A program made the position numbers and the translations under genes. Below the pieces are notes generated by a model. It searched no databases. It was given only the letters and a program-made list of their open reading frames with translations, and had not been told where the DNA came from. A stretch of DNA of 52,221 bases. It comes from Fidelibacterota bacterium. Its GTDB lineage: Bacteria > Fidelibacterota > UBA8477 > JABMPR01. Within the stretch, counting starts at the first letter, position 1; every line of letters starts with the position of its first letter. Positions 48,924-52,221 of this stretch are shown here, piece after piece. Location of the stretch: assembly GCA_013203185.1 (NCBI GenBank), contig JABMOS010000095.1, positions 1 through 52,221 of the forward strand, read 5' to 3'.

Positions 48924-51064
48924 TGCAAAGACTCTTCATCCTTTTCTGGCTGCCTTTAGGGTTGTTTGCTCAGATTAATAATTTTTCATGGCCTTTGGCA
49001 CCCATGGATCAGCAACATCGCATATCCGCAACCTTTGATGAATGTCGTGAAAACCGGGATCATTTTCATAATGGGACTGACATGCCACTTGCTCCAGGGG
49101 AGAATGCTCTCAGTATCATGGCGGGAACCGTTACTGGCATCGGTTCAGATTGGATCAGAGTTGAAGATTTTGCCTATGTCCATGTTATTCCCCTGGCCAC
49201 CCTGCATGTTGGTAATACAGTTGCTCAGGGGGCAGTGGTGGGTCATACCGATAGTTATGCCCATATCCACCTTAATTATGGAGGAGGGGCAAGTGGTCAT
49301 CCAACTGGGAACCCACTTTTACCTGGTAAAATCACGCCTTTCGTGGATCCCTACCACCCCCGCTCACCACTTATTCAGTTCGTCATGGATGAGAGCTCCA
49401 ACGCCTTCTCAAACAATACCCTGAGTGGCCGTGTAGATATTATCGCCCAGGCCGCAGATACAACCGATCTCCAGTCCAGTATTGATATGAATAATGGTAT
49501 CTATACCATTGGCTGGGCGCTCCATTCGGCAGATAGGTCTGAGATATTACAAGGACCTCATTTTTGGTTCGAGGCTGACGAATTGTATTCCAATTCAAAT
49601 ATTAATCGGGTTTATGCAAATGGTTCCTCCACCAGTATTTATCGGTACATTGTGACCAATCGCGTCACTTCAAATAATTATCTGGATTGTGATCTTTACG
49701 ATCCAGGTCCATATGTTATATCGGTGATGAGCTCTGATACCAGGGATAATTGGGATACGACCTACGTGAATGTTTATCTCAGTGATGTGGATTTACTACC
49801 ACCAGGCCAGCCAGACCTCAGGTACATAGGTCCAGATGCCAGTGGTAATCTTCACCTTGAATGGGAAGCACCTGATGATGCAGATCTGGCTGGATATATC
49901 CTTGAGTTCTCATACGACGGGGTGAACTGGAGCTCCAATCATGGTCCAGATATCTTGACTGCTGACATGACAAGCTTTGAGGTCGTGGGATTCCCTCAAC
50001 ACACCTACTTGCAGCTCCGCATGAAAGCTGTGGATACTGCAGCCATACCAAATCATAGCGGGTATTCAGATACATATAGCGTTCGTCTTAATAGCGATGC
50101 TTCAACCATACTGGTTGTTGATGGCTTTGATCGGACGAATGGATCATGGACCGGCAGCCAACACAATTTTGCTACCTATTATGCTGAAGCTATTGTGAAT
50201 AGTGGGTCCTCTGCAGGCATAAGCACAGTAAGCAACGAATGGGTGACATCCACGCAAGATATTCACGATTATTCTTCAGTCTTTTGGTTTGTAGGCGATG
50301 ATAGCAGGACTGATGAAACCTTCAGCACCAGTGAACAAAGCGTGATCTCAACCTATCTAGATGGGGGTGGTTATTTATTTACTTCAGGAGCTGAAATAGG
50401 ATACGATTTAAGTGCCGGTTCCACCTCTGATGTTGATTTCCTGTCCCAGGTTTTACATGTAGGCTATGCTGGTGATGATGGGAATCATGCCTCGGTTGAG
50501 GGTGTGGGACCCTACTTTTCAGGATTGGACTTTAATTATGGCACTTTTCCTTACATTGAAGACTGGCCAGATCATTTTTCGCCTGCCTCAGGGGGTGAAA
50601 TTGCACTTCAGTATGGTAATGGCCTGAATGCTGCCATTGGTTATCGGGATGAGGTTTCAGGAACCTTTGTATTGGGTCTGGCTTTTGAGACCATTGACAC
50701 CGAAGCTCACAGATCTCAATTGGTGGGCAGGATACTTGGATTCTTTGCAGGATCAACAGGGCTCAACGATATCTTGATCCCTGAGGAAATGTCAATTCAA
50801 AGGGTTTATCCCAATCCCTTTAATGCTTCCATAAATATTGAGTACACCCTGGATGAATCGGTTCCAAGTCGAATTGTCATTTATGATATTCACGGTGGAG
50901 TGATCCTGGATCAAGCATTGAGAAATACTACCCCTGGGACCTATACATGGACTTGGGATGCCAAAAATAGAACTGGACAAAGCATGCCCAGTGGTGCTTA
51001 CTTTGTGCAATTAATTCAAAGTGAAACGCACAGTGCAACACGCAAGATTGTCTTAATCAAATAG
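48923..51064 (+). CDS. Secreted M23/LytM-like peptidase-type domain with FN3-like region and canonical T9SS tail
   Basis: ATG 48923 overlaps the upstream stop (TAATG) and begins MQRLFILFWLPLGLFAQ. HFHNGTDMPLAPGENALSIMAGTVTGIG and AHIHLNYGG fit LytM HxxxD/HxH. Tail RVYPNPFNASINIEYTLDES...KIVLIK. Confidence 0.72.
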   Translation: MQRLFILFWLPLGLFAQINNFSWPLAPMDQQHRISATFDECRENRDHFHNGTDMPLAPGENALSIMAGTVTGIGSDWIRVEDFAYVHVIPLATLHVGNTVAQGAVVGHTDSYAHIHLNYGGGASGHPTGNPLLPGKITPFVDPYHPRSPLIQFVMDESSNAFSNNTLSGRVDIIAQAADTTDLQSSIDMNNGIYTIGWALHSADRSEILQGPHFWFEADELYSNSNINRVYANGSSTSIYRYIVTNRVTSNNYLDCDLYDPGPYVISVMSSDTRDNWDTTYVNVYLSDVDLLPPGQPDLRYIGPDASGNLHLEWEAPDDADLAGYILEFSYDGVNWSSNHGPDILTADMTSFEVVGFPQHTYLQLRMKAVDTAAIPNHSGYSDTYSVRLNSDASTILVVDGFDRTNGSWTGSQHNFATYYAEAIVNSGSSAGISTVSNEWVTSTQDIHDYSSVFWFVGDDSRTDETFSTSEQSVISTYLDGGGYLFTSGAEIGYDLSAGSTSDVDFLSQVLHVGYAGDDGNHASVEGVGPYFSGLDFNYGTFPYIEDWPDHFSPASGGEIALQYGNGLNAAIGYRDEVSGTFVLGLAFETIDTEAHRSQLVGRILGFFAGSTGLNDILIPEEMSIQRVYPNPFNASINIEYTLDESVPSRIVIYDIHGGVILDQALRNTTPGTYTWTWDAKNRTGQSMPSGAYFVQLIQSETHSATRKIVLIK

Positions 51065-51071
51065 GTGCAGT

Positions 51072-52221
51072 TTGAGAAGACAGTATTTACTATTCTTGTT
51101 TGGATTATTGCAAATGGCACAGGCTGATGTTCTCCACATTCTACCCTATACCCAGTGGACTTTTAGTACACCTCTAGAGCAAGTTATTTATAGATCCAAC
51201 ACTTCAGGATTTCCCATCATGTACACTGTGGCAGAGAATAAGATTTCTTATTTCGATAGTCTGGGAAATAATGTTATGGATATGGATCGTACTCCAGAGG
51301 ATATATTCAAGATAAATAAGGACCACTCTTACTTTATGTTGATTCAGCAAAATGAATCAAACGATATCTCTAAGGCTCAAAGGCTCTATTCATTTCAAGT
51401 CTATGATTTTCAAGGAAATCCAGAATATACTTTGGTCCATGGCATCCCAGTGGGCGAGGGACGACTCAATTCACAATTAACCAACCAGGGCAGCATTCTT
51501 CTCACCCAGGAGGATAAGCCATGGATACTTGAATTGAGCAATGAGGATACATTGTTATACCTGGAAAACGTCGTGCCAGGGGATCAAGAAGATGGTAAGA
51601 TTAAACTATTAGTGGATCAACTTGCCAATCGAAATGAATTCGTTAGTGCGTCCACATACACCAAGAGGGGGGAGAGTGACTCACCTTCAAAAATTGATCT
51701 CCACCTCTGGCATCATGACAAGCTTATAAGTGATCCTGTAAATATCCCTGGCAGGCTGGTTGGTCTTGAATCCATTCCTGGAACTGACTATTATTTTCTT
51801 GAGATTCACGATGGCTATGAATCCAGGCTTACCCTTTTTGATAGGGATAGGGTGGTGGGCAATTTTCCCTGGATGACCTGGGATATTAGATCCCTGGGGG
51901 CCAAAGCCGCTTTTGTTATCTCAGAGAGTGATTTGAATGTTGTAAATCTTGGGGATGCTTCAATTATTTCAAGCTACCATCCCATCGATATGAGCACAAT
52001 TAGTGATGCTGAATATCTCCACAATTGGGGTCTGTTTCTTTACATACGCTATGAGCCCTATTTTACGGAGGATGGGGTGCAGGCTTATCGAAAATTTGAG
52101 CTTGAGGGCGTGAGTAAAACCGGTCAGATCGCCCACCGTAGCTCATTTGGGAGCTGGACAACTACATTACCAAAATTATCTCAAATTGGGAAAGATCTAT
52201 TTGCAATTCATATGCACAATG
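51072..52221 (+). CDS. Truncated CDS running off the window end; secreted protein of unknown function (absent from the ORF track)
   Basis: TTG at 51072 opens LRRQYLLFLFGLLQMAQADVLHILPYTQWTFSTPLEQVIYRSNTSG...; no stop found in this frame to 52221; N-terminus is signal-peptide-like. Confidence 0.7.
   Translation, partial: MRRQYLLFLFGLLQMAQADVLHILPYTQWTFSTPLEQVIYRSNTSGFPIMYTVAENKISYFDSLGNNVMDMDRTPEDIFKINKDHSYFMLIQQNESNDISKAQRLYSFQVYDFQGNPEYTLVHGIPVGEGRLNSQLTNQGSILLTQEDKPWILELSNEDTLLYLENVVPGDQEDGKIKLLVDQLANRNEFVSASTYTKRGESDSPSKIDLHLWHHDKLISDPVNIPGRLVGLESIPGTDYYFLEIHDGYESRLTLFDRDRVVGNFPWMTWDIRSLGAKAAFVISESDLNVVNLGDASIISSYHPIDMSTISDAEYLHNWGLFLYIRYEPYFTEDGVQAYRKFELEGVSKTGQIAHRSSFGSWTTTLPKLSQIGKDLFAIHMHN

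Noticed and set aside
4617-51064. Complete type IX secretion machinery in this window
   Set aside because: Only PorV/PorQ-like proteins and cargo tails were seen; no PorK, PorL, PorM, PorN, SprA or PorU-like gene was recognised.

Overview
The window carries two housekeeping genes, rimO and polA, followed by about 46 kb of mostly secreted or outer-membrane genes. These look like they come from an FCB-group bacterium (Marinimicrobia/Calditrichaeota-like; this taxonomic guess is low confidence). The main structure is four related cassettes. Each has a TonB-dependent receptor (TBDR) with an N-terminal carboxypeptidase-regulatory-like domain, a large secreted partner encoded immediately downstream, and a PorV/PorQ-like outer-membrane protein. 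The four partners share a non-canonical, Cys-containing C-terminal tail (VPNPY/F...LP..C.I.I.T..G...K[F]xVI[K/R]). This tail differs from the canonical YPNPFNPxT type IX secretion tail found on four other proteins here. Asp-rich, Ca-binding-like modules occur in three of the receptors and in two of the partners. A glycosyl-hydrolase-like GHL10/DUF187 protein, a VTE5-like plus DUF92 (VTE6-like) fusion and an FG-GAP/VCBS protein separate cassettes A/B from C/D. Intergenic regions contain strong terminators, two sigma70-like promoters, a 21-bp palindrome and a recurring AGTTAAT/ATTAACT motif upstream of three cassettes. No rRNA, tRNA, CRISPR array, transposase or prophage gene was recognised. All family calls were made by eye from motifs; no database search was run.
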